Below the pieces are notes generated by a model. The model was given only the letters and a program-made list of their open reading frames with translations, was not told the DNA's origin and made no database searches. Positions 33,177 through 42,235 of a DNA stretch of 64,000 nt are shown one piece after another (positions within the stretch are counted from its first letter, which is position 1; every line of letters begins with the position of its first letter). Origin of the DNA: Methylobacterium brachythecii (lineage in GTDB: Bacteria > Pseudomonadota > Alphaproteobacteria > Rhizobiales > Beijerinckiaceae); NCBI RefSeq assembly GCF_014196345.1, contig NZ_JACIDN010000008.1, positions 124,001 to 188,000 of the forward strand, in the 5' to 3' direction. A program made the translations under genes and the position numbers.

Positions 33177-34715
33177 TCAGCGCTTGGTCAGCCCACCCAG
33201 CACGTTGCGCAGGATCGCGTGGCCGATCTGGGTGCCGACGCTGCGGGCCATCGAGCGGGCGGCATTGGTGATGACCTGCTCGGTGAGGCTCGGCTTGGCG
33301 CGGCCTCGGGCCTTTCCGGCGGGTGCCGGGGTCGAGCCGCCGCCGAACATGCCGCCGATGCTGTTGAGCAAGCCGCCGAGTCCGCCCTCGGATTGGTTGG
33401 CGGCCTCAGCGGTATCACTGTCGAGGTTCTTGCGCTTGGCCAGGATCTCGTAGGCGCTCTCGGCGTCGATTGGCTCGTCGTACTTGCCCTTGAGAGAACT
33501 CTTGGCGATCAGCTCGGCCCGCTCGGCGGGCGTCAGCGGCCCGACCCGGCCCTGCGGCGGGGCGATCAGCGCGCGCTCCACCAGGGACGGCGTGCCCTTC
33601 TCCTCCAGGAACGAGACCAGCGCCTCGCCGACGGCGAGTTCGGTGATCGCCTTCGAGACGTCGAAATCCGGGTTCTGCCGGAAGGTCGCGGCGGCGGCGC
33701 GCACGGCCTTCTGGTCGCGGGGGGTGAAAGCGCGCAGGGCGTGCTGGACGCGATTGCCGAGCTGGCCGAGCACCGTCTCCGGCACGTCGAGGGGGTTCTG
33801 CGTCACGAAATAGACGCCGACGCCCTTGGAGCGGATCAGGCGCACAACCTGCTCGATCGCGTCGAGGAGGGCTTTGGGCGCGCCGTCGAAGAGCAGATGC
33901 GCCTCGTCGAAGAAGAAGACCAGCTTCGGCTTGTCGAGGTCGCCGACTTCGGGAAGCTGCTCGAATAATTCGGAGAGCATCCACAGCAGGAACGAGGCGT
34001 AGAGCCGCGGCTTCTGCATCAGCTTGTCGGCGGCGAGGATGTTGACCATGCCGCGCCCGTCACGGTCGGTGCGGATGAAATCGTGCAGGTCGAGCGCGGG
34101 CTCGCCGAGGAACTTGTCGGCGCCCTGCGTCTCCAGGACGAGCAGCCCGCGCTGGATCGCGCCGATCGAGGCGGCGGCAATGTTGCCGTATTTCGCGCCG
34201 AGTTCCTTGGCGTTCTCCGACAGGAAGGTCAGGACCGCGCGCAGGTCCTTGAGGTCGATGATCGGCCACTGATTCTCGTCGGCGACGCGGAAGGCGATGT
34301 TGAGCACACCTTCCTGCGTGTCGTTGAGTTCGAGCAGCCGCCCGAGCAGCAGCGGCCCCATCTCGGTGACCGTGCAGCGGATCGGGTGCCCCTGCTCGCC
34401 GAAAATGTCCCAGAAGGTCACCGGGAAACGGTCGGGCTCGTAGGTGATCCCGAGGTCCTGGGCGCGCTTCACGAAGGCCGGCTTCGACTCGCCGGCCGCC
34501 GCGATCCCCGAGAGGTCACCCTTGATGTCGGCGGCGAAGACCGGAACGCCGGCATTGGAGAACCCCTCGGCCATCACCTGCAGGGTCACCGTCTTGCCGG
34601 TGCCGGTCGCGCCGGCGACGAGTCCGTGCCGGTTGGCGAGCTTCAGCGCCAGCACCTCCGGCTTCGGGTTCTTACCCGTGCTCTTGCCGACCAGGATCGT
34701 GCCGTCGCCCGCCAT
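33177..34715 (-). CDS. HerA-like / DUF853 ATPase
   Basis: A 512-residue P-loop ATPase. Walker A is AGATGTGKTVTLQ near residue 35, and Walker B is LVFFFDEAHLLF. The sequences VYFVTQNPLDVP and QLGNRVQHALRAFTPRD match the DUF853 group of HerA/FtsK-like helicases. A flexible Gly/Ala/Pro linker precedes the C-terminal helix. The biochemical role of this group is not settled. It is convergent with the tad cluster and transcribed alone. Confidence 0.88.
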   Translation of the reverse strand: MAGDGTILVGKSTGKNPKPEVLALKLANRHGLVAGATGTGKTVTLQVMAEGFSNAGVPVFAADIKGDLSGIAAAGESKPAFVKRAQDLGITYEPDRFPVTFWDIFGEQGHPIRCTVTEMGPLLLGRLLELNDTQEGVLNIAFRVADENQWPIIDLKDLRAVLTFLSENAKELGAKYGNIAAASIGAIQRGLLVLETQGADKFLGEPALDLHDFIRTDRDGRGMVNILAADKLMQKPRLYASFLLWMLSELFEQLPEVGDLDKPKLVFFFDEAHLLFDGAPKALLDAIEQVVRLIRSKGVGVYFVTQNPLDVPETVLGQLGNRVQHALRAFTPRDQKAVRAAAATFRQNPDFDVSKAITELAVGEALVSFLEEKGTPSLVERALIAPPQGRVGPLTPAERAELIAKSSLKGKYDEPIDAESAYEILAKRKNLDSDTAEAANQSEGGLGGLLNSIGGMFGGGSTPAPAGKARGRAKPSLTEQVITNAARSMARSVGTQIGHAILRNVLGGLTKR

Positions 34716-34860
34716 GCCGTGTCTTCCTCTCGCAATGCGCCCACTCTAGGCCGGAAGCGCGACGGTTTTCCAGGCGGCCGCAGGGGCGCACCGGCTCCCG
34801 GACTCTTGATTTCGGCACCCACCCGTCGGAAGGACGTCCGAACCGAGGAGAGGACACCCC

Positions 34861-35244
34861 ATGGAAGAGCTGATCGCCCGCATCACCAACCGCACGGGCG
34901 TCGATGCCGAGACGGCGAAGACCGCGATCGGGCACATCCTCGCCTTCCTGCAGAAGGAGGGCCCGCCCGAGGACGTGGCACAGCTCCTGGCGAAACTGCC
35001 CGGTGCTGACGCGGCCATCGCCGAGTCGAATGCCGAAGAGGGTGGCGGCGGCCTGATGGGCATGCTCGGCGGCCTGGGCGGCGGTGTCATGGCGCTCGGC
35101 CAGAAGCTGATGTCGGCCGGCGTCTCGATGGGCCAGATGCAGCCCCTCGGCCAGGAACTCTTCGCCTATGGCCGCGAAAAGGCCGGCGAGGACACGATGG
35201 GCCGGATCATCGGCGCGATCCCGGGCATCAGCCAGTTCGTCTGA
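34861..35244 (+). CDS. DUF2267-like small helical protein
   Basis: A 127-residue protein. TNRTGVDAETAKTAIGHILA and FLQKEGPPEDVAQLLAKLPG match the helical repeat of DUF2267-type proteins. A Gly/Met-rich middle (GGGGLMGMLGGLGGGVMALG) and GRIIGAIPGISQFV follow. The ATG has GAGGAGAGG upstream. Single gene; function unknown. Confidence 0.75.
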   Translation: MEELIARITNRTGVDAETAKTAIGHILAFLQKEGPPEDVAQLLAKLPGADAAIAESNAEEGGGGLMGMLGGLGGGVMALGQKLMSAGVSMGQMQPLGQELFAYGREKAGEDTMGRIIGAIPGISQFV

Positions 35245-35482
35245 GGCTCGACGGCTTCTCCCCTCTCCCCTCTGCGGGGGAGGGTATGCCCGGCGGCCAA
35301 ATCCTTAGCCGGTTTCATTCGGCGGCTATGATTGTGACTGTTCCCGGCGCAGCCGATTTTGCCGGGCAAGCAAGCGCCTAAGCCACTGTCCTTACTCGCT
35401 TTCCTATGTCATAAAAGCGTGCGCCCTTCGTGGTGATGTGCGCGGATCAAGGCCGGATCGGCCTCGTGGGGCGGACAGGGAC

Positions 35483-36460
35483 ATGGTGCCGAATTTCTCC
35501 GGGCGTGATGCCTCGGCGGCGTGGAAGACGGGTTGGGAAACGCACGTCCAGGCGCCCTTCGCCGGCGGCATTCCGGGCCTCGCGCTGCCGGGCAACGCGC
35601 CGATCCTGCTCAAGCCCTGCATGCCGAAGCCGGAGCCCGGCCTCGGCCCGACACTCGGCCGCATCGGCAATCTCGAAGTGCGGCTCGCGACGAAGAAGTC
35701 CGAGGTCCGACGCGCCCAGCGCCTGCGCTACAAGGTGTTCTACGAGGAGATGTCGGCGATCCCCTCGGCTATGGCGATGCTGAAGCGCCGCGACATCGAC
35801 GTCTACGACACGCTCTGCGACCACATCCTCGTCATCGACCACGCCGCCGTGAAGGCGAAGCCATTCCGTAAGCCGCGTCCGAAAGTCGTCGGCACCTACC
35901 GGCTGCTGCGCGGCGACCGGGTCGATGGCGGCGCCGGCTTCTACTCCGCAGGCGAGTTCGACATCGGGCCGCTGCTCGACCGTCATCCCGGCAAGCGTTT
36001 CCTCGAGCTCGGCCGCTCCTGCGTGCTGAAGCCCTACCGCACCAAGCGCACCGTCGAACTGCTCTGGCACGGCATCTGGACCTACGTGCTGCATCATCGC
36101 ATCGACGCGATGATCGGCTGCGCCAGCCTGGAGGGCACCGATCCGGACCGGCTTGCCCTGCAGCTGAGCTTCCTCCACCAGCACGCCCGCGCCCCCGAGG
36201 CCTGGCGGGCCAAGGCACTGTCCGACCGGTTCGTGGCGATGGACCGGCTCGCGCCCGAAGCCGTGAACCCGAAGCTCGCGCTGCAGAGCCTGCCGCCCTT
36301 GATGAAGGGCTACCTGCGCATCGGCGCGACCTTCGGCGACGGCGCGGTGATCGACCATCAGTTCGGCACCACCGACGTCTTCGTCGTTCTGCCGGTCGAG
36401 GCGATTGCGGCCCGCTATATCGGGCATTTCGGCGCCGAGGCCGACCGGCACGCCGCTTGA
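35483..36460 (+). CDS. GNAT acyltransferase, OlsB / hemolysin-like
   Basis: A 325-residue acyltransferase of the family that includes OlsB, which attaches a 3-hydroxyacyl chain from ACP to ornithine in ornithine-lipid synthesis. Key stretches are VRRAQRLRYKVFYEEM, DTLCDHILVID, KVVGTYRLLRGD, FLELGRSCVLKPYRTKRTVE and LLWHGIWTYVL. No olsA acyltransferase lies next to it. The ATG at 35483 has GGACAGGG upstream. The specific substrate is not proved. Confidence 0.8.
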   Translation: MVPNFSGRDASAAWKTGWETHVQAPFAGGIPGLALPGNAPILLKPCMPKPEPGLGPTLGRIGNLEVRLATKKSEVRRAQRLRYKVFYEEMSAIPSAMAMLKRRDIDVYDTLCDHILVIDHAAVKAKPFRKPRPKVVGTYRLLRGDRVDGGAGFYSAGEFDIGPLLDRHPGKRFLELGRSCVLKPYRTKRTVELLWHGIWTYVLHHRIDAMIGCASLEGTDPDRLALQLSFLHQHARAPEAWRAKALSDRFVAMDRLAPEAVNPKLALQSLPPLMKGYLRIGATFGDGAVIDHQFGTTDVFVVLPVEAIAARYIGHFGAEADRHAA

Positions 36461-36592
36461 GCGATGAATCCCCGCCGCGCTTGGCGCTCGGGTGGGGGTT
36501 GCAAGGCCCGATCGAGGCCTCGACAGCCGGCGCATTCGTGACGATGTGACGGCTCTGCCCATCCGCGCCTGCAGCGCCCCCTCAGCCCCACC

Positions 36593-37795
36593 GTGTCGAT
36601 GCTCGCCCCCGCCCCGTCCGCTCACCGCGACCGCCTCATGGCGATCGCCGCGGCGATCACCTGCGTCGCCGTGGTCGGCATTGGTCTCAGCCTCTCGATC
36701 CCGCTGCTCTCGCTGGAGATGGAGCGGATGGGGGCCTCGAGCTTCCTGATCGGCCTGAACACGGCCGTCGGCGGCTTCGCCAGCATCATCACCGTGCCCT
36801 TCGTGCCTAGGCTCGCCGCGCGCGTCGGTGTTCTGCGGCTGCTCCTGCTCTCGATCGGGCTCGGAGCGGTGCTGCTCGTCGGGTTCCGGGTCTTCTATGA
36901 CCTCACTTGGTGGTTCCCGCTGCGCTTCCTGTTCTCGGTGACGCTCGGCGCCCTGTTCGTGCTGTCCGAGTTCTGGATCACCCAGGCCGCGCCGCCCGAG
37001 CGCCGCGGGCTGGTGATGGGCATCTACGCCACTGTGCTGGCCGTCGGGTTCGCAGTCGGACCCGGGCTGCTGGTGATCCTCGGGACGGACGGGTTCGCCC
37101 CGTATCTCGCCGGCGCAGGCCTGTTCATCCTGGCCGCCATCCCGATCGCCCTAGCGCGCGGCGTGTCACCGAGCATTCCGCACGAAGGCCAGAGCCTGAA
37201 TTTCTTCAGCTATCTCCGCGTGGCGCCGATCGCGACCTTCGCCGCCCTGCTCTACGGCGCCGTCGAGACGGGAGGCTTTGCGATCCTGCCGCTTTACGGC
37301 TTGCGGCTCGGCTTCGACAGCCAGACGGCGGCCGGCCTCGTCAGCGTGGTCGCCCTCGGCAACGTGCTGTTCCAGATCCCGGTCGGATGGCTCGCGGACC
37401 GGACCGATCGCGGGCTGGTGCTCCTGGCGAGCGCCGTCGCAGGGGCGATCGGAGCGGCGCTGATGCCCATGGCGAGCGGCTCGCTGACGACGCTCTCCAT
37501 CCTGCTCTTCGTCTGGGGGGGCGTGGCGGGCACGCTCTATACGGTAGGCCTCGCCCATCTCGGCGCGAGCGTGCGCGGTCCCGATCTCGCCGGCGCCAAC
37601 GCTGCCTTCATCGCGCTCTATGGCGTCGGCCTGATGCTCGGGCCGGCGATGATCGGCGGCGGCATGGATCTCGTCGTGCCGCAGGGCTTCGCCTGGACGC
37701 TCGCAGGGATGTTCGCGGTCTATGCGGCCATCGTCGTCTTCGTTATCATGAAGGGTGTTCCTGCGTCGGAACAGGCGGAGCGGCTTCTCCGTTGA
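36593..37795 (+). CDS. Major facilitator superfamily transporter
   Basis: A 400-residue inner-membrane transporter with 12 predicted helices in two halves joined by a cytoplasmic loop near residues 190-205. Recognisable patterns are FVPRLAARVGVLRLL after TM2 (the loop 2-3 region) and GWLADRTDRGLVLL in the second half, the mirrored MFS loop motif. The substrate is unknown. The start may be this GTG or the ATG two codons later; no strong ribosome site. Confidence 0.9.
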   Translation: MSMLAPAPSAHRDRLMAIAAAITCVAVVGIGLSLSIPLLSLEMERMGASSFLIGLNTAVGGFASIITVPFVPRLAARVGVLRLLLLSIGLGAVLLVGFRVFYDLTWWFPLRFLFSVTLGALFVLSEFWITQAAPPERRGLVMGIYATVLAVGFAVGPGLLVILGTDGFAPYLAGAGLFILAAIPIALARGVSPSIPHEGQSLNFFSYLRVAPIATFAALLYGAVETGGFAILPLYGLRLGFDSQTAAGLVSVVALGNVLFQIPVGWLADRTDRGLVLLASAVAGAIGAALMPMASGSLTTLSILLFVWGGVAGTLYTVGLAHLGASVRGPDLAGANAAFIALYGVGLMLGPAMIGGGMDLVVPQGFAWTLAGMFAVYAAIVVFVIMKGVPASEQAERLLR

Positions 37796-37848
37796 CGGAC
37801 GAGAAGCTGCGCTGCTTTCGGCAGCACGTCGCAGAACGGAGCATCGTC

Positions 37849-37977
37849 ATGAGCTTGATCGGACGCATCGTCACGAAGATCCTCGGCAACGAGGACCGCC
37901 CCGTGGTCCGCGACGACCGCAATTCCGGTTCGAGCACGCCGATCGGGCGCCTCGTCACAAAGATCCTCGGCAAATAA
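37849..37977 (+). CDS. 42-residue peptide with internal repeat
   Basis: A tiny open frame reading MSLIGRIVTKILGNEDRPVV, then RDDRNSGSST, then PIGRLVTKILGK. The 10-residue units IGRIVTKILG and IGRLVTKILG are near-identical amphipathic cationic helices joined by a charged linker. GGAG lies about 8 bp upstream of the ATG and a hairpin follows the stop. The repeat at protein level plus a good ribosome site make it likely to be translated. It could bind membranes or act as a small regulator; no family is known to me. Confidence 0.6.
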   Translation: MSLIGRIVTKILGNEDRPVVRDDRNSGSSTPIGRLVTKILGK

Positions 37978-37981
37978 GCGT

Positions 37982-38014
37982 CGGATAACCGATCTCGATC
38001 GATCGGTTAGTCCG
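37982..38014 (+). terminator. Hairpin after the 42-residue peptide gene
   Basis: AACCGATC (37987-37994) and GATCGGTT (38001-38008) form a perfect stem around TCGATC, extended imperfectly by CGGAT/GTCCG. There is no T run, so terminator function is uncertain. Confidence 0.4.
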
Positions 38015-38019
38015 CTTCG

Positions 38020-38051
38020 CCGTCATTGCGAGCGCAGCGAAGCAATGACGG
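38020..38051. repeat. 32-bp palindromic repeat, copy 2
   Basis: Arms CCGTCATTGC and GCAATGACGG enclose GAGCGCAGCGAA. It differs from the copy at 24365-24396 by a single base. Both lie between genes at transcription ends. Confidence 0.8.
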
Positions 38052-38114
38052 CTGAAAGCATTTCTGTCCGGTCGTCGGATCAGCCCGTTCGGCCGCCCCG
38101 ATTGCTTCCCGGCC

Positions 38115-39308
38115 TCAGCGTCCGGCCGCCGCTTCCATGAGCGTGGTGGTCGGCGATCCCGAGACGCTGTGCTGCCAGAAATGGCCGGTGCGGCCCTTCT
38201 CGTATCCGGCATTGTAGAGGTTGCGCATGTAGGCGGTGTCGAAGCCGCGCGCCGCCGTCGTGCTCGGCCCGCTCTCGTCGATATAGGTCAAGTTGAAGCC
38301 GATGCCGCTGCGGCGGCTGATGGCCTCCGTCGCAGTGAGCGTGGCGCGGGTGCGCGCGCGGCTCGCGGTGGTGAAGGAGCGGCCGGCGATCGCCAAGGCG
38401 TTGTTCTGCGTCACCGCGAAGTCCGGATCCAGGCGTCCGTTGATCACGACGAAGATGTCCGCCTTGCCCTTGCTGCGCAGGCGCTCGTCGCGGGCCAGGA
38501 AGCCCTGCGGCAGGGTGAAGACCGGGATCACCACCGATCCGTCGACATGCATCTCCTGGAAGGCGTGACCCTCGGCCTGCACGTCGACGAGTTGCGGCGG
38601 GAACACCGCCGGGACGCTGGCCGACGCGGTCAGCACGTCGCGGAACAGGTTCGCAGCGTTGGGGGCACCGCTCGCGGCGATGGCGCCCATGTTCCAGATC
38701 ACGGCGCGCTGCTGGTCGAGATTCGTCGTCACGACGTAGAGGCGCTTGCCCTTGGCGTGCTCCTCCGCGATCGCGGCGAGCAGGTCCGGCGTGACGTAGC
38801 GGCCGATGATCTCACGCAGCTTGCCGTCGCCGAACAGGCCGGAGCCGAACAGCACGTTGGTGATGCTCGGCGCCTGCACCAGCGATTCGGCGATGCCGCT
38901 CGTGTAGAAGTCGGTCAGGTAGGCGTCGTAGCCGGAGCCGAGGAAGGCGAAGGGCGCGATCAGGGCTCCCGTCGACACGCCGGAGACGACGGTGAAATCG
39001 GGCCGGGAGCCCGAGGCGCTCCAGCCGTTGAGGATACCGGCGCCATAGGCGCCATCGCCGCCGCCGCCCGAGAGGGCAAGATAGCTGAAGCCATTGCGCC
39101 GTCCCTCGGGCCGGGCCGCGACGGCCGCGATCTCGGTCGCCGTGGCATCCGCATAGGCCCGCACCGGACCCATGCCGGGCACGGTGGCGAGCGACGCCTC
39201 CTGCGCAGTGTAGGGCGCGCGCGGCAGCGAGGAGCAGGCCGCAAGGCCGCCCGCCAGCAGCAGGCCGGACAGGGCGCGCGCGATGCGCGGGCAGGACAGG
39301 AACGACAT
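38115..39308 (-). CDS. Patatin-like phospholipase, lipoprotein
   Basis: A 397-residue lipid hydrolase. A lipobox LLLAGGLAAC predicts lipid attachment at about Cys25. The oxyanion loop is SGGGGDGAYGAG, the nucleophile motif GVSTG, and the catalytic Asp lies in HVDGSV. All patatin catalytic elements are present. The predicted place is the periplasmic face of a membrane. A GTG one codon before the ATG is possible. It is divergent from the HhH protein gene. Confidence 0.88.
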   Translation of the reverse strand: MSFLSCPRIARALSGLLLAGGLAACSSLPRAPYTAQEASLATVPGMGPVRAYADATATEIAAVAARPEGRRNGFSYLALSGGGGDGAYGAGILNGWSASGSRPDFTVVSGVSTGALIAPFAFLGSGYDAYLTDFYTSGIAESLVQAPSITNVLFGSGLFGDGKLREIIGRYVTPDLLAAIAEEHAKGKRLYVVTTNLDQQRAVIWNMGAIAASGAPNAANLFRDVLTASASVPAVFPPQLVDVQAEGHAFQEMHVDGSVVIPVFTLPQGFLARDERLRSKGKADIFVVINGRLDPDFAVTQNNALAIAGRSFTTASRARTRATLTATEAISRRSGIGFNLTYIDESGPSTTAARGFDTAYMRNLYNAGYEKGRTGHFWQHSVSGSPTTTLMEAAAGR

Positions 39309-39479
39309 CACGACGAGGCCCGGACCAATGGCTAAGCTTGTACCGAACGAGCTTGGCCGTCTCTCGTTCCCGCTGAAGCTTGGCTATTTCGAGGCCATGA
39401 GGCCGCTTGGCCCGGACTGTGTCATCCCGGTCTCACCGGTTTCAGTGCACTGCCCTCGACCGAACACACTGAAAACGCG

Positions 39480-39497
39480 TGTCTTCCGCCGAAGACA
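39480..39497. repeat. Short perfect palindrome TGTCTTC-CGCC-GAAGACA
   Basis: Seven-bp arms with a 4-bp centre in the divergent region between the patatin and HhH genes, about 92 bp before the HhH start. Possible operator; no regulator is implied by neighbours. Confidence 0.4.
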
Positions 39498-39588
39498 ACA
39501 CATGTTTGCCACGGTTGCGCGCCAACGGATTGCGCATGGTACGGTGGCGGACGAGGGACGCCCGAAACCTGGGCGGAAAGGCCCTCTG

Positions 39589-40248
39589 ATGCTCAACGGA
39601 CCGGCGCTTCTGCGCGTCTTCCTGGTTGTGATCGCCGCTGCTGTCCTGACCGCGCTCGTCCAGCACTACTGGATCTTCGACAGCAGCGCGCCGGAACCTT
39701 CGAAGCCGGTGCTGCGCCCGACGGCGCAGAACACTCCCGCCATCCGCCAGCCGGAGCCGCCTCGCGTCGCCGCAGCGCCGGCCCCGGCCTCGCAGCCTGC
39801 CCCGACCCCGCAACCGGCTCAGCCCTCCACATCGCAGCCGAAGGAAGCGCCGAAGCCACCACCGCAGGCGCAGATCCCTGCCCCGGCTACGACACCGGAG
39901 AACAGCAGCGCAGAGCCGCCGAGCCCGCCGCCTGTCGCCGCCGATCCCGTCGTCACGCAGCCGGCGCCCGCTGCGCGGTCGACGCCGCCGTCCCCAGCCG
40001 CACCGATGGCCGAGCAAGCCGAGCCCCCCCCCGACGATCCCGTCGAGCCGGCGGATGCGCGGGCGGTCGATCTCGTCGATCTCAATACCGGCTCGCTGAC
40101 GGAGCTCAACGCGCTCAAAGGCGGCGGGACGATCGGGCGCGCCATCATCCAGCACAGGCCCTACACGTCGACGGACCAGTTGCTCTCGAAGCGCGTGCTC
40201 AGCCGGACCACCTATCAGCGCATCAAGGGTCAAATCACGGTCCGCTGA
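39589..40248 (+). CDS. Membrane-anchored helix-hairpin-helix protein (ComEA-like)
   Basis: A 219-residue protein. One N-terminal transmembrane helix (LLRVFLVVIAAAVLTALV) is followed by about 115 residues of Pro/Ala/Gln-rich linker and a C-terminal helix-hairpin-helix domain: VDLNTGSLTELNALKGGG, GRAIIQHRPY and LSRTTYQRIKGQITVR. ComEA-type HhH domains bind DNA at the cell surface. The long flexible linker suggests reach through the periplasm. The ATG has GGAAAGG upstream. A role in DNA uptake is inference; no other com gene is nearby. Confidence 0.75.
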   Translation: MLNGPALLRVFLVVIAAAVLTALVQHYWIFDSSAPEPSKPVLRPTAQNTPAIRQPEPPRVAAAPAPASQPAPTPQPAQPSTSQPKEAPKPPPQAQIPAPATTPENSSAEPPSPPPVAADPVVTQPAPAARSTPPSPAAPMAEQAEPPPDDPVEPADARAVDLVDLNTGSLTELNALKGGGTIGRAIIQHRPYTSTDQLLSKRVLSRTTYQRIKGQITVR

Positions 40249-40335
40249 TCGGATCTCGCGGTCCGACGCTCTGGTGCCCGGCCTCCCGACTTCGTAAGAA
40301 GGGTCGGGCAAAAGACCTGAGAGCCGAGGCATCCC

Positions 40336-40551
40336 ATGCAAACCACTGCCGGCGCGCCGATCCTGCGCTCGGAACTGGGCGTCGAGGAAACGAGCGAGTC
40401 CGACAACGTCGTCCGCTGGGACGGGGAGCGGCTCTACGTGGAGCACGACGTCTACCACAACGGACAGCTCGTCCACCGCAAGTACCGCCGCACGGTCACC
40501 GAGCCCGTCGCCCGGGCGCTGCAGGCGATCATCAACCGCGCGCAGCAATGA
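40336..40551 (+). CDS. Hypothetical 71-residue protein
   Basis: A short protein (MQTTAGAPILRSELGVEETS) with a central beta-like segment VVRWDGERLYVEHDVYHNGQ and a basic helix at the end. It has no signal peptide. The frame ends 13 bp before the DUF3016 gene, so co-transcription is likely. Function unknown. Confidence 0.6.
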   Translation: MQTTAGAPILRSELGVEETSESDNVVRWDGERLYVEHDVYHNGQLVHRKYRRTVTEPVARALQAIINRAQQ

Positions 40552-40564
40552 CGCGGAGCGGATC

Positions 40565-41062
40565 GTGACGGCCCGCGCCGCGGTCGTCCTGGCGGCGGGG
40601 CTCATCCTGCCGCTGCCGGCTGCAGCCCAAATCAGCGTCGCCTTCGTCGCGCCCGAGCGTTTCACCGACGCCGAGAACCGCTTCGGATCCGGTCCCACTC
40701 TGCGCGTGACCCTGGCGGAGATTCGGCGCCTCTTCACGGAACTCGGCGACCGCGTGCTCCGACCCGGCGAAAGCCTGGCGGTCACCGTGCTCGACATCGA
40801 CCTCGCCGGCGACGAGCGGGCCGCCGGATTGCCGACGAGCCCGCGCATCGTCTCCGACATCTCGCCACCGCGCCTGCGCCTGCGCTATGTCCTGAAGGAG
40901 CGCGGTCGGACCGTGCTCGCCGCCGAGGAAGTGGTGACTGACATCACCTTTCTGTCGCGCCATGCCCGCAGCTTTGCCGGCGGCAGCTTCACCTACGAGC
41001 GCGAGCTGATACGGGACTGGCTCCAGGCGCGGATCGTGCGGCGAGAGCCGGCGCGTGGCTGA
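40565..41062 (+). CDS. DUF3016 domain exported protein
   Basis: A 165-residue protein with signal peptide (TARAAVVLAAGLILPLPAAA). The mature domain ISVAFVAPERFTDAENRFGS, ETLAVTVLDIDLAGD-like LAVTVLDIDLAGD, and the C-terminal LIRDWLQARI match DUF3016, a small family of periplasmic proteins of unknown function. The start is a GTG. It sits between a small hypothetical gene and a metallophosphoesterase, with short gaps on both sides. Confidence 0.8.
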   Translation: MTARAAVVLAAGLILPLPAAAQISVAFVAPERFTDAENRFGSGPTLRVTLAEIRRLFTELGDRVLRPGESLAVTVLDIDLAGDERAAGLPTSPRIVSDISPPRLRLRYVLKERGRTVLAAEEVVTDITFLSRHARSFAGGSFTYERELIRDWLQARIVRREPARG

Positions 41063-41088
41063 CCCACGGCTCGATCCCGGACAATCGC

Positions 41089-41895
41089 TTGCGACGCATC
41101 GCGCATATCTCGGACCTGCATTTCGGCTGCACGAATCCCGACGTGGTCGAGGGGCTGATCGCCGAACTGAACGCCGACCGGCCCGACCTGATCGTGGCCT
41201 CGGGCGACTTCACCATGCGTTCGCGCCGGGCGGAATATCGGCAGGCCCGTGACTTCCTCGACCGGCTGACCTCCCCTTGGATCGGGGTGCCCGGCAACCA
41301 CGACATCGCCTATTTCCTGCTGCCGACACGCTTCATCCGGCCGTTCCGGCGCTATCGCCGCTTCATCGCCGACGAGACCGAGCCGACCTTCGTCGACGAC
41401 GAGATCGGCGTCGTCTGCCTCAACACGGTGCGGACCTGGGCACCGGATCCGGACTGGTCGCAGGGACGGATCGGCCGCGATCAGATCCGGCGGGCGGAGG
41501 CCCGGCTCGCCGCTCTGCCGCCGCAGGTCTTCCGCATCGTCGTCGGCCACCATCCCTTCGCGCCGCCGCCCTGGAATGAGAAGGCGCGCCTGGTGGGGCG
41601 GGCAGCGGCGGCGCTCGACGCCTTCCGCCAGCATCGCGTCGGCCTCACGCTCGCCGGCCATCTCCACCGGCACTATTCCCGATTCGTCGAGCCGGACGGC
41701 GCCCGAGAGGATGCGGCTTCGGCGGCCGGCGGGCAGCGGCTGCTCGCGGTTCAGGCCGGCACGGCCACCTCGACGCGCCTCCGCGGTAGGGAGCCGAACG
41801 CCTATAACCGCATCACCGTCGAGAACGGCGCGGCGACGGTGACGGTGCGGCTGTGGAACGGGACCGCCTGGGAGGATGCAGCGCGCCCAACTTGA
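41089..41895 (+). CDS. Metallophosphoesterase (calcineurin-like)
   Basis: A 268-residue metal-dependent phosphoesterase. All family motifs are visible: HISDLHFG (D-x-H), VASGDFT (GD), GVPGNHDIAYF (GNHD), VGHHPF (GH) and LAGHLHRH (GHxH). A two-metal active site on phosphodiesters or phosphomonoesters is expected; the substrate is unknown. The TTG start lies 26 bp after the DUF3016 stop. Confidence 0.9.
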   Translation: MRRIAHISDLHFGCTNPDVVEGLIAELNADRPDLIVASGDFTMRSRRAEYRQARDFLDRLTSPWIGVPGNHDIAYFLLPTRFIRPFRRYRRFIADETEPTFVDDEIGVVCLNTVRTWAPDPDWSQGRIGRDQIRRAEARLAALPPQVFRIVVGHHPFAPPPWNEKARLVGRAAAALDAFRQHRVGLTLAGHLHRHYSRFVEPDGAREDAASAAGGQRLLAVQAGTATSTRLRGREPNAYNRITVENGAATVTVRLWNGTAWEDAARPT

Positions 41896-42091
41896 GTTAT
41901 TCCAATTGTCGGAGGATCGGCCGGGCCCGTGGAATGCGCCATAAGCGATGAAACGGGCTGCGCCATGAAGTCTTCTCTTGGATCGATCAGATCGATTCGT
42001 TCGTACCGCGGCGGGGCCGAGATGTCGGCACCCAGGTTCTTTTCAACCTGAAGTTTCAACGCGCAGTCAGGCGACGCAAAGCCCAAAAACC

Positions 42092-42235
42092 ATGAACCCC
42101 GTCGCCCTCTTCGTCATGGCCGCGATCACCATCGGCTACGTCGCGGCCATGCTCGTCGCGTTGAATACCGGCACCGGCTGGGTCGTGGCGCTGCTCGCGA
42201 TCCTCGGGGTCGCCCTCTTCGTGCGCTGGCGCTGA
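42092..42235 (+). CDS. Small two-helix membrane protein
   Basis: A 47-residue protein: MNPVALFVMAAITIGYVAAM, then LVALNTGTGWVVALLAILGV, ending ALFVRWR. Two hydrophobic segments are separated by a short polar turn. The ribosome site is weak, but the codon pattern is coding-like with high third-position GC. Function unknown. Confidence 0.5.
   Translation: MNPVALFVMAAITIGYVAAMLVALNTGTGWVVALLAILGVALFVRWR

Noticed and set aside
35257..35286. CCCTCTCCCC/GGGGGAGGGT inverted sequence after the DUF2267-like gene
   Set aside because: The arms are imperfect and no T run follows, so I do not call it a terminator. It resembles common low-complexity intergenic sequence.
41802..42086. A 94-codon minus-strand open frame after the metallophosphoesterase
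   Set aside because: Its last third overlaps the metallophosphoesterase gene, it has no ribosome site, and it shows no domain. Possibly a remnant, but not supported.
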